Shown here in pieces: positions 11,602 through 22,896 of a stretch of 64,000 nt of DNA. Each line of letters starts with the position of its first letter. Within the stretch, counting starts at the first letter, position 1. Source of the stretch: Alnus glutinosa (lineage: Eukaryota > Streptophyta > Magnoliopsida > Fagales > Betulaceae); NCBI RefSeq assembly GCF_958979055.1, contig NC_084888.1, positions 9,657,501 through 9,721,500 of the forward strand. Reading direction: 5' to 3'. Made by a program: the position numbers and the translations under genes. A model generated the notes under the pieces. It had not been told where the DNA came from. It did no database searches and saw nothing but the letters and a program-made list of their open reading frames with translations.

Positions 11602-11657
11602 TTAGAAGGATAAAAAGGTAAAAGTTATCGCCAAACAAGCCAGCCAAGGAGGAGGAA

Positions 11658-14600
11658 ATGGCTGCTTCTTCCCTGAACCTACTCCGCTACTTTTACGGTG
11701 GCGGCGAACGAGCACCCAGAAGGGCTACAAAGGAAGCGCTTTGCTCGCTTCTACAAAGAATATCATCGCCTTCTCGTCGCTACTGTTGCAGTACGAGAGT
11801 AGGTACTGCCGCTGCTAAAGAGCAATCTTGTCTCAGAAGCTCGGACCTGGTGGCCTTAGAATATGCTGACCTCAATCTCCCTAACAAGGCTCCTGAGGTT
11901 ACGCTATGCTCCTCCTTCTTTTTGTTATCATTGTTGTTACTTTTACCGACTCTAGTTTTCTCTGTTTTTGACAAAATTTGTTTTGGGGGATTTGCAGGGG
12001 TTGGGTCATGTCAGAATACGGCAACATGTCAACCCTCTCAGTTCCTCTTTCTCTGTATGTAATTCATTGGGAGGTTTTTTCTTTCACAACTGAAAAATTC
12101 ATCATTACTAACATATATTGTAGTTTATATTTAGTTTTATTTTTTGTTTTCTAAGTTCAACTATCAATAATAAAGGTCCTACGTTTCTGGGTAGATGCCT
12201 GCGCGAGTACCAGACTGGAATGAAGTCTTCAGGGACCCAACATTGCCTCTCATGGTAGATATTGGGAGCGGTAATGCGTTACTGATCATGTTTTGTTCTC
12301 TCCTGTATGTCTGCTTTTGTTTCAGTTAACTTTTAGTGTAGAAAAATCCACTGTTGTCTATATTGCAATTAAAGAGCTTGATTATCACAGTGGTTTTGTC
12401 TAACTTGCATGACTGCATCTTTTAGCAGCAGCTGGTCTCTACATTTTTCTTTTATGTTAAAAATCTATCTTATCCTTAGATGAATGGAATTGTTAGCCTC
12501 TGAATGCAAGTTTCAGTATTCAATTTCACCTAGATACAAGGTCATCTAGAAGTTGTTTTCTTCTACCTCTATTTGCAAGATTCCTTTGGCAAGTCCTTAG
12601 GAATACCGTGATGAGAGATTTATGGATACTAAGGTAAAAGATAAAATGACATTGTGATTATGGTAAGGTAACATGACAAAGTTCAGTTGTTTCTTCATGA
12701 CAAAGGGAGGAAAGATGCATGGATCCTGTGGTAAAGGTAACATGCAATTATGTAAAAAAAATTAGCAGAAGAATGAATAAAACTGAGAAAACACCAGAGT
12801 TTTTTTTTTTTTTTTTTTCCTGAGCAAGAAACCACAGATGGTTACATGGGGTCCTTATTCAAGTTCAGTTGTAGTCGCAGATAACACAAGCTTAGGGTGT
12901 TCTTCAACTAATGAGCTTATCCTTCCTGTCTTTCAAAAGAATGCCGAACTATAATATCTTGAATCTTGATGGAATATTATTCCATTTAGTAGACCAATCC
13001 TTTGATGGGGAATTCATTTCCTGAAAATGGATTGTTTGAAAGCTAGAGAGAGAGAAACTATTAACTATTGTATCCTAATTATTCCGCTTATGTAGATCAA
13101 TCCTTTGGGAGGGAGGGACTGGCATCCTAGAGCAGATATAGTTGGTCAATATTGATACATTTGCTGACTTATTTTCTAATCCTTTTTCTTATCAGTAAAT
13201 ACTTTGGCATCATTATCAGTCACCAGAGAGGAGAATGGGATATTTATTTGTTTAAATTATCTAACGATAAAAATATTCCCAGGTAGCGGCAGATTTCTCA
13301 TATGGCTTGCAAAAAGAAATCCTGAAGTGAGAAATTATTTGGGGTTGGAAATACGGCAGAAAGTATGGGAACAAACTCCTTGGCCCTTTATGTGATTGAG
13401 AATTCTTCTGATTGAGTTAGTGTGCAATTACTTGTTCCTTGTTCCCCATCTTCAAGGAGTATTAGGGCTTCACTTTTATATTGTAACATAAAATATCCAC
13501 ATGCAGCTGGTTAATCGTGCTAACCTCTGGACAAAGGAGCTGGCTCTTAGCAATGTGTAGGGCCCAAGACTTTATTTTGGATAGTGAAAAAAATAAACCA
13601 ATTGTACACCATTTTGGGATTAAATATGGATTGCTTCAACTCAATTGCAGGCATTTCTTGTTTGCAAATGCCACAGTTTCTTTCGATCAACTAGTATTAA
13701 CATATCCTGGACCCTTGATACTAGTCTCAATCCTGGTGAGTACACCCCTCATACTAGCATTCAGTGAGAGTTATTTTTAATTTAATTCCAGAAGTATTTT
13801 CTCCAAGTTATTATTCTAGTCTATGGTGAGACTGATGGATCCTTCATATGTAATAAAAATTGTTCTCGGCTCATATTTATGTGCAGTGTCCTGACCCGCA
13901 TTTTAAGAAAAGGCATCATAAAAGGAGAGTTGTGCAGAGGTCTCTTGTAGATTCCATCATAAAGAATTTAATGCATGGGGGACAAGTATGTAATCTGAAT
14001 ATTCATCATATCATAATAGATCTAATTTTTTTTTTGCAATATTCATTTCTTTTATCGAAGTCTCTGAACTGTTATTCAAAGTTATCTAATATAGATCCCT
14101 AGTCCAGTTTTGTTTTACCTTGACCTATATCCCAAAACTCATTTATGGAAGCTGAAGTAATAAAAAAAAGGGAAAATTATAGTTTAGCCCCCCAAATTAC
14201 CATCCGTTTTGCGCTTAGCCCCATAAACTGTCAACACTCCGACTCTGGCCTACCAAACTACCAAAACCTTTGAAAAAGGCCCCATTTGGCGAAATATCTC
14301 CATATTACCCCTGCCACGTGTCATTTTTCAATTAAAAAAAAATTAAAAACTAAAAAAACTAATTTTTTTTTTTATTTTTTTTAAAAAAAAGAAAAAAAAA
14401 AGAAAAGAAAATATGGGGTGGCTACTGAGCCACCCCCTTGGGGAGTGGGGTGGCCTGCGAGCCACCCCAGAGGTGGCGTCGGCCACCTCTGGGGGTGGCT
14501 CGCAGGCCACCCCCGAGCCCTAGGGGTGGCTTACGGGCCACCCCGAAGTCCATTTGGGGTGGCCCGAAAGCCACCCCTAGGGCTCTAGGGGTGGCGCGCG

Positions 14601-17533
14601 GCCACCCCAAGGGGCCGGGGTGGCCTGCGAGCCACCCCAGAGGTGGCGCCGGCCACCTCTGGGGGTGGCTCGCAGGCCACCCCCGAGTCCTAGGGGTGGC
14701 TTACGGGCCACCCCGTAGTCCATTTGGGGTGGCCCGACAGCCACCCCTAGGGCTCTAGGGGTGGCGCGCGGCCACCCCAAGGGGCCGGGGTGGCCTGCGA
14801 GCCACCCCAGAGGTGGCGCCGGCCACCTCTGGGGGTGGCTCGCAGGCCACCCCCGAGCCCTAGGGGTGGCTTACGGGCCATCCCGTAGTCCATTTGGGGT
14901 GGCCCGAAAGCCACCCCTAGGGCTCTAGGGGTGGCGCGCGGCCACCCCCAGAGGCGGCGCCACCTCTGGGGTGGCTCGCAGGCCACCCCCGAGCCCTAGG
15001 GGTGGCTTACAGGCCACCCCGATGTCCATTTGGGGTGGCCTGAAAGCCACCCCTAGGGCTCTAGGGGTGGCGCGTGGCCACCCCCAGCGGCCAGGGTGGT
15101 CTGCGAACCACCCTAGAGGTGGCGCCGGCCACCTCTGGGGGTGGCTCGCAGGCCACCGCACTCCCCAAGGGGGTGGCTCGGCAGCCACCCCATATTTTCT
15201 TTTCTTTTTTTAAATAAAAATAAAAATAAAAATTTAGTTTTTTTAATTTTTAGTTTTTATTTTTTTTTAGTTTTTTTTTTATTATTTTTTAATTGAAAAA
15301 TGACACGTGGCAGGGGTAATATGGAGATATTTCGCCAAATGGGGCCTTTTTCAAAGGTTTTGGTAGTTTGGTAAGCCGGAGTCAGAGTGTTGGCAGTTTG
15401 TGGGGCTAAGCGCAAAACGGGTGGTAATTTGGGGGGCTAAACTATAATTTTTCCTAAAAAAAAACTTGATCGAAACTGTGCTCATTATATCAGTCAAAGT
15501 TACTCACAATAAGGGGGGAGAGAGAGAGAGAGAGAGTTATAGCTGGAAGAACATAGCGTCAGCCCATTGACATTTGAGTTAGCCTGGCATCTCTGCTGTC
15601 AACTAGGTACCACCTTGCACTGATGTTATTTATTTATTTTTTTTAAAAAAAATGTAAAATAAGTATATATGATAAATATCTTAATGAAATATGGTTTTAT
15701 AGTCATTTTATACCTATGCATACATATAATTATATGTACGCACTCAGAAGACGCACCTTTCAAACATACTATGAAGGAAAAAAAAGTAACAAAAAAATTT
15801 GGTCTTAAATTTTATAAGACTTTGGAAGTCATCAACTAAACTGCCCTCCATTGAGCCAAAGAAGGGCTTTTGGCCTTTGAAAGTCCACACTTCGTCTGGC
15901 CTTAAAGCATCTTGCTCGCTTTACCTTCCTCCTGCAATGAAAGGAGACAAGCACTAACAAGTAAATGCTTTGTTTGTTTGTTTGTTTTGTTTTGTTTTGT
16001 TTTTTTCTGCTTGAGCAACAGAGTTTCTGAGTTTAAGAGGCCCATTGGGGGGCTACACAACTAGAGGCAGTCCTCTCCCTTCCCTTGAATCCCCTTTCTT
16101 GGTGTAGATGTGATTTGATCCCAGGATCCATTGTATGACGATAAGACTTGAGTGATTTTTACTGAGCTAATTGATGCCAATGATCACTCAAATGACTGAA
16201 TCACTGTTTGGTCCCTTTTTTCTTCTTTCTCATTATGGTAGAGTTTGTTCTAAAAGCAGTCTACCGTTGTATGCAAATATGTTTTTGGTAAAACTTTTCA
16301 TGGGCTTGGCTTAAAATGTGTGGTATAGTTCTTGTCTCCAGCTATAATGCTTGATAGTTCATTGAGATAGGTTTCTCTTTTTTGGAAAGATACTTGGCGA
16401 AGTGGTAGGTCATAATGGATTTGGATCACCTTTCCTGTGTGGTTCATTGTTTGACCTTGCATTAAAAAAAATCAGAATGGTGTTGCTTTGATGAATTTAT
16501 GTGTGGCCTGTGGAGGCATCTTTGGAAAATCTATGCTGGTTTGTTGTGGTGTAATATATTTTACACAAGATTATCAGAGACTAAGCAAATATGATGGTGT
16601 TTATTTCATCTAGATGGGCTTCTCCCTCTTCCAAGCAAGTAGAATATAAATCGTTCATGAGATACAATTTATATAGATCTATTGCAAGCAATTTATATAT
16701 TTTCCAGTTTGATCTATTGAGGCTTCTATAATCGTATAACTGGTCCTATGCAAACCATTTTATGGCCATCTCCTCTATTCTTATTTGTTACAAGTGGTGC
16801 TGAACATCTCAATCTATTGTATCAAGAGGTTGAAAGTATCTTCTTTCGGTCACACAATTGGCATCAATGCAAACTTTTATATGTTTTTATGGAATTATTT
16901 TCATACCTGGAATCTTAAATCTTTTCTTGGGTGCTTGTGCTTGGAGTTTGGGGGTTTAATGATGAATAAAATCTTTCGTTATAAAAGAAAGATGTATGCT
17001 GTGTTTGTAGATGGAATAGAAGGGAGAAGAAAAAAGAAAGCAAGTGAGCCAAACTATTGCCCAGACAAAAAAAGAAGTTAGCCAAACTATTTTCTTTCTG
17101 AACTGTTATCTTTTTTCTCCAGTCACTGCAAAGCATCATCTGCAATCCGCAAGCAAAATGACTCTGTAATTTGTATTGAGAATGTAGAGTTAAATTTTGT
17201 TCCCTTCTATTCTCGGACTTGCTGTGTTGAGTGTATTATCGTACTGAAATTTTCATTATAAATGCGAAGCCTGTCAAAATCTTAAGATTTATAATTTTGA
17301 TTGGACAGGTATTCGTACAGTCTGATGTGCTTGAAGTGGCACTTGACATGAGAAATCAGTTTGATGCTGAAGGGGATGTTCTTCATCACATCGATGCCTT
17401 CAACCAGAGTTTGTTGTGTGACACAGAGGGATGGATATCGAGCAACCCCATGGGGATAAGGACTGAGAGAGAGATTCATGCAGAATTTGAAGGTGCAAAA
17501 ATTTACCGAAGGTTGTACCAAAAATGGATATAA
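11658..17533 (+). CDS. tRNA (guanine-N7)-methyltransferase, TrmB family
   Basis: Eight exons: 11658-11897, 11998-12054, 12195-12270, 13283-13362, 13507-13556, 13651-13735, 13887-13985 and 17309-17533, giving 303 residues. The enzyme transfers a methyl group from SAM to N7 of a guanine, normally G46 in the tRNA variable loop. Visible motifs are VDIGSGSGRFL (SAM-binding motif I), NYLGLEIRQK, CPDPHFKKRHHKRRVV (the catalytic PDP..K.RH segment) and the C-terminal NPMGIRTEREIHAEFEG. The first 80 residues include an Arg/Ser-rich leader, so plastid or mitochondrial targeting is likely. It resembles Arabidopsis At5g17660 from memory. The last intron is 3.3 kb and holds a foldback MULE. Confidence 0.95.
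14170..15454. mobile_element. Foldback MULE with GC-rich tandem core
   Basis: About 165 bp at each end are near-identical inverted repeats, starting GGGAAAATTATAGTTTAG on the left and its mirror GGAAAAATTATAGTTTAG on the right. Both arms contain GCGAAATATCTCCATATTAC and a CACGTG. Flanks read TAAAAAAAA on both sides (14161-14169 and 15455-15463), matching the 9-bp duplication of Mutator-like elements, though a homopolymer is weak proof. No transposase is encoded. It lies in the last intron of the tRNA methyltransferase gene. Confidence 0.8.
14412..15195. repeat. ~170-bp GC-rich tandem array, about 4.5 copies
   Basis: The unit is built from GGGGTGGC and GCCACCCC palindromic blocks with a CCATTTGGGGTGGC landmark. 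The motif TGGCCTGCGA recurs at 14451, 14621 and 14791, exactly 170 bp apart. A fourth unit is shortened to about 137 bp and a fifth is about 169 bp. The array begins with GGGGTGGCTACTGAGCCACC and ends with its inverse, so array and surrounding element are palindromic. Open frames across it are by-products of the repeat. Confidence 0.92.
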
Positions 17534-17606
17534 TTAATGATAGGCTCTTCTGTCTTGTGTTGTGAGGTGTCTTGTACTGCGAGGTATCTTGTAGGTAGGA
17601 CTGTAT

Positions 17607-20600
17607 TGTTAGGGATTATGCCCTGAAAGTCAATATCATTTGTCTGACATTTTTGGTTTATTAATAAAGTTTATTTTCTAAAATTTTGTGCATATCATTA
17701 TAAACATGTGCATATCATAATATACATGTAGTCTTTTAAGTTACATTGAATATAGTTTTGGTGTTAATGAGATTATCACATAGATATCTAAGCTACAAAC
17801 CTTAGTTTATAGTTGATAATAGAATTGAGCATTCCGTGATTATCTATCTTAATCATGGAAGTAGAGATTTCTGTTTGATATGATGGAGTGGTTACAATGC
17901 ATTGAACTGAATCACACGAGTTGTTCTTTTTTGAACTACTGTCATTTGAATAACTTGAACTCACGACTACTTATAGCATTGACTCTCAGTCTTGAGAGGA
18001 ATGTGAACTTAATTGTGATGTGGATATCACTTTAATACATTTAGGAGTGAAATCTTTCCCATATGTAGCATTATGGGAACACTACTCCTTAAGATGGAAT
18101 TCATAATCGCTGTGATTTTAATCAAAGAGAAATGAATATCCCCTTGAGATATAGGCATTCCACCTATTATCAGTTTAATAGGTGGAATGTATAAAATCAT
18201 CTCAAAGGTCCTGGCAAATAGGTTGAAGGCGGTATTGGGGAAGGTTGTCTCTCATTATCAAACTGCTTTTATCAAGGGGAGGCAAACATTGGATTATGTT
18301 TTGGTCGCCAATGAATGCGTGGATAGCAGGATTCGATTTGGAACTCCGGACATTATTTGTAAGTTGGATTTGGAGAAGGCGTATGATCATGTAAGTTGGG
18401 AGTTTCTGCTTTATGTTTTGAAGAGATGTGGTTTTGGGGAGAGATGGCGTGGCTGGGTTGCTCATTGTATTTCCACTGTTTGTTTTTCCATAAATATCAA
18501 TGGGTCGCCTTCAGGGTTTTTCCGTAGCTCACGGGGTCTTCAACAAGGAGATCCTTTGTCTCCGTTTCTATTTGTGTTGGTGATGGAGGCTTTCAGTCGG
18601 ATGATAGATGCGACGGTGGATAGTGGACGCCTAGTGGGGTTCTCAGTGGGATTGAGCTCGCACGATGCTATGATGGTTTCCCATTTATTATTTGCAGAGG
18701 ATACGTTGATCTTCTGTGATCCTATTGCTGACCAGATCCGAGATTTGAGGTGTTTGTTGCTTTGTTTTGAAGCAGCTTCGGGCTTGAGAATTAATTTGTC
18801 TAAATCTGAGATGGTTCCGGTAGGTGAGGTAGGGGATGTGGAGGAATTGGCTAGTATTCTTGGGTGTGGTGTGGCCTCCCTTCCGATAAAATATTTTGGT
18901 CTTCCGTTGAGTGCTAAGTATAAAGACGCTCATATGTGGAATAACATTATTGAGAAGATGGAAGCTAGATTAGCGGGGTGGAAAATGTTGTGTTTATCTA
19001 AAGGTGGGAGGCTAACGTTGATCAATAGCACTCTTTCAAGTTTACCTACGTATTTTCTTTCTCTTTTCCCTATATAAATGGGGGTGGCTAATCGTTTGGA
19101 AAAACTTCAGAGAGATTTCCTGTGGGGCGGTATTGGAAATGAATTTAAATTTCATTTGGTTAATTGGCATACGATTTGTTCTTCTAAGATCTCGGGGGAG
19201 CTAGGAGTGAGAAATATGGTTATGTTCAATAAAGCCTTGATGGGTAAATGGTTATGGAGATATGCTTTGGAGAGGGATGCTCTTTGGAGGAAGGTGGTGG
19301 ACTTCAAATATGGAAGTATGAGGGTTGGTTGGTGCTCTAAGGAGGTTGGGGGTTCTTATGGGTTTGGAGTTTGGAAGAGTATTAGGAGGGGATGGGATGC
19401 TTTTGCAACTCATGTGAGATATGAGATAGGGAATGGTTCGAAAATTCTGTTTTGGCATGATGTGTGGTGTGGGGAGATTCCTTTGAAGACTCTTTTTTCT
19501 GAATTGTTTCTCATTGCTAGAGGCAAGGATGCTTGGGTGGAGGAGAATATGCAAAGAGAAAATGGCACAATTCTATGGAATATTTTGTTTTCTCGCCCAG
19601 TTTATGATTGGGAGGTCGAAGCGGTTAGTAGATTTTTTGAGATGTTGTACACTCATAAAATTAGAAGTGAGGGAGAAGATAAAATGTGTTGGAATCCAGT
19701 GCGAAAGAAATCATTTGAGCTAAAGTCTTACTATATGGTTTTATCTAGTCCTATTCAGTCTTACTTTCCATGGAAAAGTATTTGGAAAGTTAAGGTTCCC
19801 CCGAGAGTGGCTTTCTTTGTCTGGACGGCAACGTTAGGGAAAATTTTAACCTTGGATAATTTACGAAAGAGAAACATTATTGTGATGGAATGGTGCTTTA
19901 TGTGTAAGAGTTCTGGAGAGTCCATTGACCATTTGTTTTTGCATTGTATGGTGGCTACAGAATTGTGGAGGACGATTCTACAAATGTTTGGGGTGGAGTA
20001 GGTAATGCCGCGGTCGGTGAAAGATATGTTGGGGAGTTGGAGGGGGCAAAAGGGTAATCAGACACTAATACCGATTTGGCACATGGCTCCATTGTGTTTG
20101 ATGTGGTGTGTTTGGAGGGAACAAAATGCACGCTGTTTTGAAGATTGTGAGATTGATTTGATGAACTTGAAGAGAATGATGTTACAAACGATGTTTATTT
20201 GGAGAGAAAATTTTCAGTTTATGCATGAGTGTTCTTTTTTTGAATTTATAGATAGGTGCTCTCTTTTTTCTTTGAATTAGGGGCTTTTTGTATACGTCCT
20301 GTGTTCTATGGGTTGCGCCCCCTTATGCCTCTTGAATATACTTTACTTATAAAAAAAAATATAAAGGGCCCTTGTGTAGGCATAAGAGCCCACTCTTGGT
20401 TTCATAATCAGAATTGAGAAGAAGACTTAGAGGTCTCAAAACCCTAGAGACGCTCGTGCAAAGCAAGAGGGGAGATTCAGCCGAAACACCAAGGTAGCAG
20501 ACTTTGAGGTATTGTTTCATACATTTGCAAATTTTTATTGTGTAATATGATGTTATGCTTTCATGATGCTCTTTCTTGAGAATCTTCTGCTGTATTTGAT

Positions 20601-20629
20601 GCGATTAAATCACATACATGTTCCCAACA
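17607..20629 (+). mobile_element. Solo LTR (Copia-like), interrupted by a LINE
   Basis: The left end TGTTAGGGATTATGCC and the right end GTTCCCAACA have the TG..CA form of an LTR. Flanking 5-mers are TGTAT (17602-17606) and TATAT (20630-20634), four of five matching. Removing the nested LINE and one duplication leaves about 850 bp of AT-rich LTR sequence with no coding region. A perfect 14-bp inverted repeat CATTCCACCTATTA occurs at 18158-18188, just before the LINE insertion site. The Copia assignment rests on the look of the ends only. Confidence 0.6.
18196..20359 (+). mobile_element. 5'-truncated L1-type LINE (RT and zf-RVT)
   Basis: It starts inside ORF2 and reads in one frame to about 20280 with two in-frame stops (19075 and 19999). 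RT motifs are visible: [13 protein letters not shown] (motif A), [14 protein letters not shown] (motif B) and [10 protein letters not shown] (motif C). Motif C should read FADD; here the first Asp is Glu, so the catalytic centre is damaged. A zinc-finger RVT domain follows ([16 protein letters not shown], then [18 protein letters not shown]). The 3' end has the window's LINE tail and oligo(A). TATAAA flanks it at 18190-18195 and 20360-20365. Confidence 0.9.
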
Positions 20630-21922
20630 TATATAATGAACCAAAATGCTCGTTAATAGCTCAAATCTGGCTTGTTGAAGATGCTCATTTGAGCTTGTTT
20701 GTTAACTAAAAAAACCAAGCTTGAGCTGAGGACAGAGTCTAAGGATGATCAATGAGTTCCACTGATTACATTCAATGCTTACTTATCCTGTTTCACAGTT
20801 TTTTTATCTGCTATGTGAATTATAGCTGCAATTCATGACTCCAGAAAAAACATATCCAGCTACATAGTAACATATGGATCATCATCTGTCTTCTTCTTCT
20901 TCTTTTTTTCTTTTCCTGCTATATGGATTTTATTAGTTATCTTAATAGCTTTCTAACTATGTGTTACAAAGCAAAAGTTGAACCTCAGCCATGATTGTTA
21001 TTATTTGGTACCAAATCTTGAGTCTCTTTTTTTGAAGCATATATACATGCATGTTACAAAAGGCTGCAATGTTGATAAGCTATGACGCAACTATAAAATA
21101 TGGAGTAGGTGGGGGTGGTTGGCCAAGATTAAACCAAAGAAATAATATATAGATCCATGCAAGATATCCATTTATTATCTTTATAACTAGACAAAAAAAA
21201 AAAAAATTATTATTATTATTTTCATGCCTCAAATCTTTATTTGAAAAATAAAGTATACCTGTTTTTGAAAATGACAGTATACTTTATACTTTTGGTCATT
21301 ATTTTTACGATAATATCCAACTGAAATTAATTATGCATTTCTGTTCAATTTTATATGTGACTATAATGTCATATTACTATTTGATCTTTCTCTTTTCTTT
21401 TATTTATTTTGAGCAAGATGTCCTAAATTATTTGAGTACTTCATAACTATTGCATGGGTCATGGCGCTTGCCGGCCTATAAGTGGCTCCGCCACTGATTT
21501 CATGGTTAGTCCCTCTGTGACTGTGAAAGTTGATCGGTCAAAGTGTGTATTTTTTTTTTTCTTTGTTCTTTTTAATTTTTATTTGAGGGCATAATTGTAA
21601 TTTTATACTCTTTTTATTAACAATTTGAAAGAAATGTTAGCCAAATATTCTTGATTTACTGATGTTATCAAATTAAAAGGCCTGCCTGTTGCAAGGGATA
21701 ATTAATCAAATTAAAAGTCAGCTATAACACTTCCTCTTTTTCTCCAATTTTTTTTTCCCATTATTTCAAAACAAAAATATTAACAAACAATTCAAAATTC
21801 AAAATATTCAAAATTACTTTCACATTTATATCACATCATAGCATTTTTTTTTTAAACAAACAGATATTTTTCGACTATCGAAACGGTCATAAAACACATT
21901 TGTCAAATCCGAAACAATAAAG
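20366..21922. other. Right part of solo LTR and intergenic DNA
   Basis: The first 264 bases complete the solo LTR. After that no gene or clear repeat is visible; the sequence is AT-rich with homopolymer tracts near 21192 and 21550. Confidence 0.45.
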
Positions 21923-21931
21923 TTAATTACT

Positions 21932-22523
21932 GTGAAAAGCACATATAATATCTTCAAACTACCACCTTATTGTTAGTGTCCCCTCAAACTACCAATTATG
22001 TCAATTTTTCATTTTCTCATTTTCTAAACTACCAAAAAATGTCAATGTCCTCCCTAATGACAAAAATACTTTTCATAAAATTATTAAAAAAAAAATAAAA
22101 ATAAAAACAATTATTTTAAAGAAAAATATAAAATAACAAAAAGTTACACAAAAACAAAAAAAAAATTCCGTTATTTTATTATAATTTTCAGTTATTTTTT
22201 TAAAAAAGTTTCGTTCTTTTTTTTTATTGTTTTTTCCTTAATTTTTTTAATTTGTTTTCTAAAAAGTTATTATTATTATTATTATTTAGTTATTTTTTTT
22301 CAAATTTATAAAGACATTTTTGTCTTATTAAAAAAAAAATTATAGTCAATTTTTTTTTTTTTCTTAAGGGGGGCATTGACATGTTTTAGTAGTTTGATGG
22401 GAGACATTGACACAATTGGTAGTTTGTGGGACATTGACAATTGAGGGGAGAATATCGAATCTTTTAAGAAATTTGAGGGAATCCTAATCTTGATAATTTG
22501 AGGAAAATACGTGTACTTTTTCC
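21932..22523. mobile_element. Non-autonomous MULE-like foldback element
   Basis: A perfect 9-bp target duplication TTAATTACT flanks it (21923-21931 and 22524-22532). The ends are inverted and diverged: GTGAAAAGCACATATAATAT on the left, and on the right the mirror of GGAAAAAGTACACGTATTTT. Inner parts repeat AAACTACCA and TGTCAATG in opposite orientation on the two arms. The centre is very AT-rich and no protein is encoded. Confidence 0.8.
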
Positions 22524-22532
22524 TTAATTACT

Positions 22533-22810
22533 TGATACTAATTTTTTTATGTTAACTAATGGTTAAAGGTGTGTGGCTGATCGAATTAGAAGAACAAGTT
22601 CGATTAAATATAAATATGGACATATATGCATGGGATGTGTTTTTTATTTTTTTGAAGGAAGCATGGGATGTGTTAAAAACACACAAGTTGCACACAATTG
22701 CCACCTTACTTCCTTCCACCTCATAGATTGCTGCGGTACATAGTTGAGGGTTGCTACACAACCAACTCTTCGCACCCAAATCCCTACACCTTGATGTGAC
22801 ATTCCACGTC

Positions 22811-22896
<86 letters not shown>

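Noticed and set aside
14440..15190. Regularly spaced repeats as a CRISPR-like array
   Set aside because: Units are about 170 bp, contiguous and palindromic, with no unique spacers, in a plant genome inside a MULE.
14422..15213. Several overlapping open frames with Trp/Pro/His-rich repeats on both strands
   Set aside because: They are translations of the GC-rich tandem array; length, strand symmetry and repetition are explained by the repeat.
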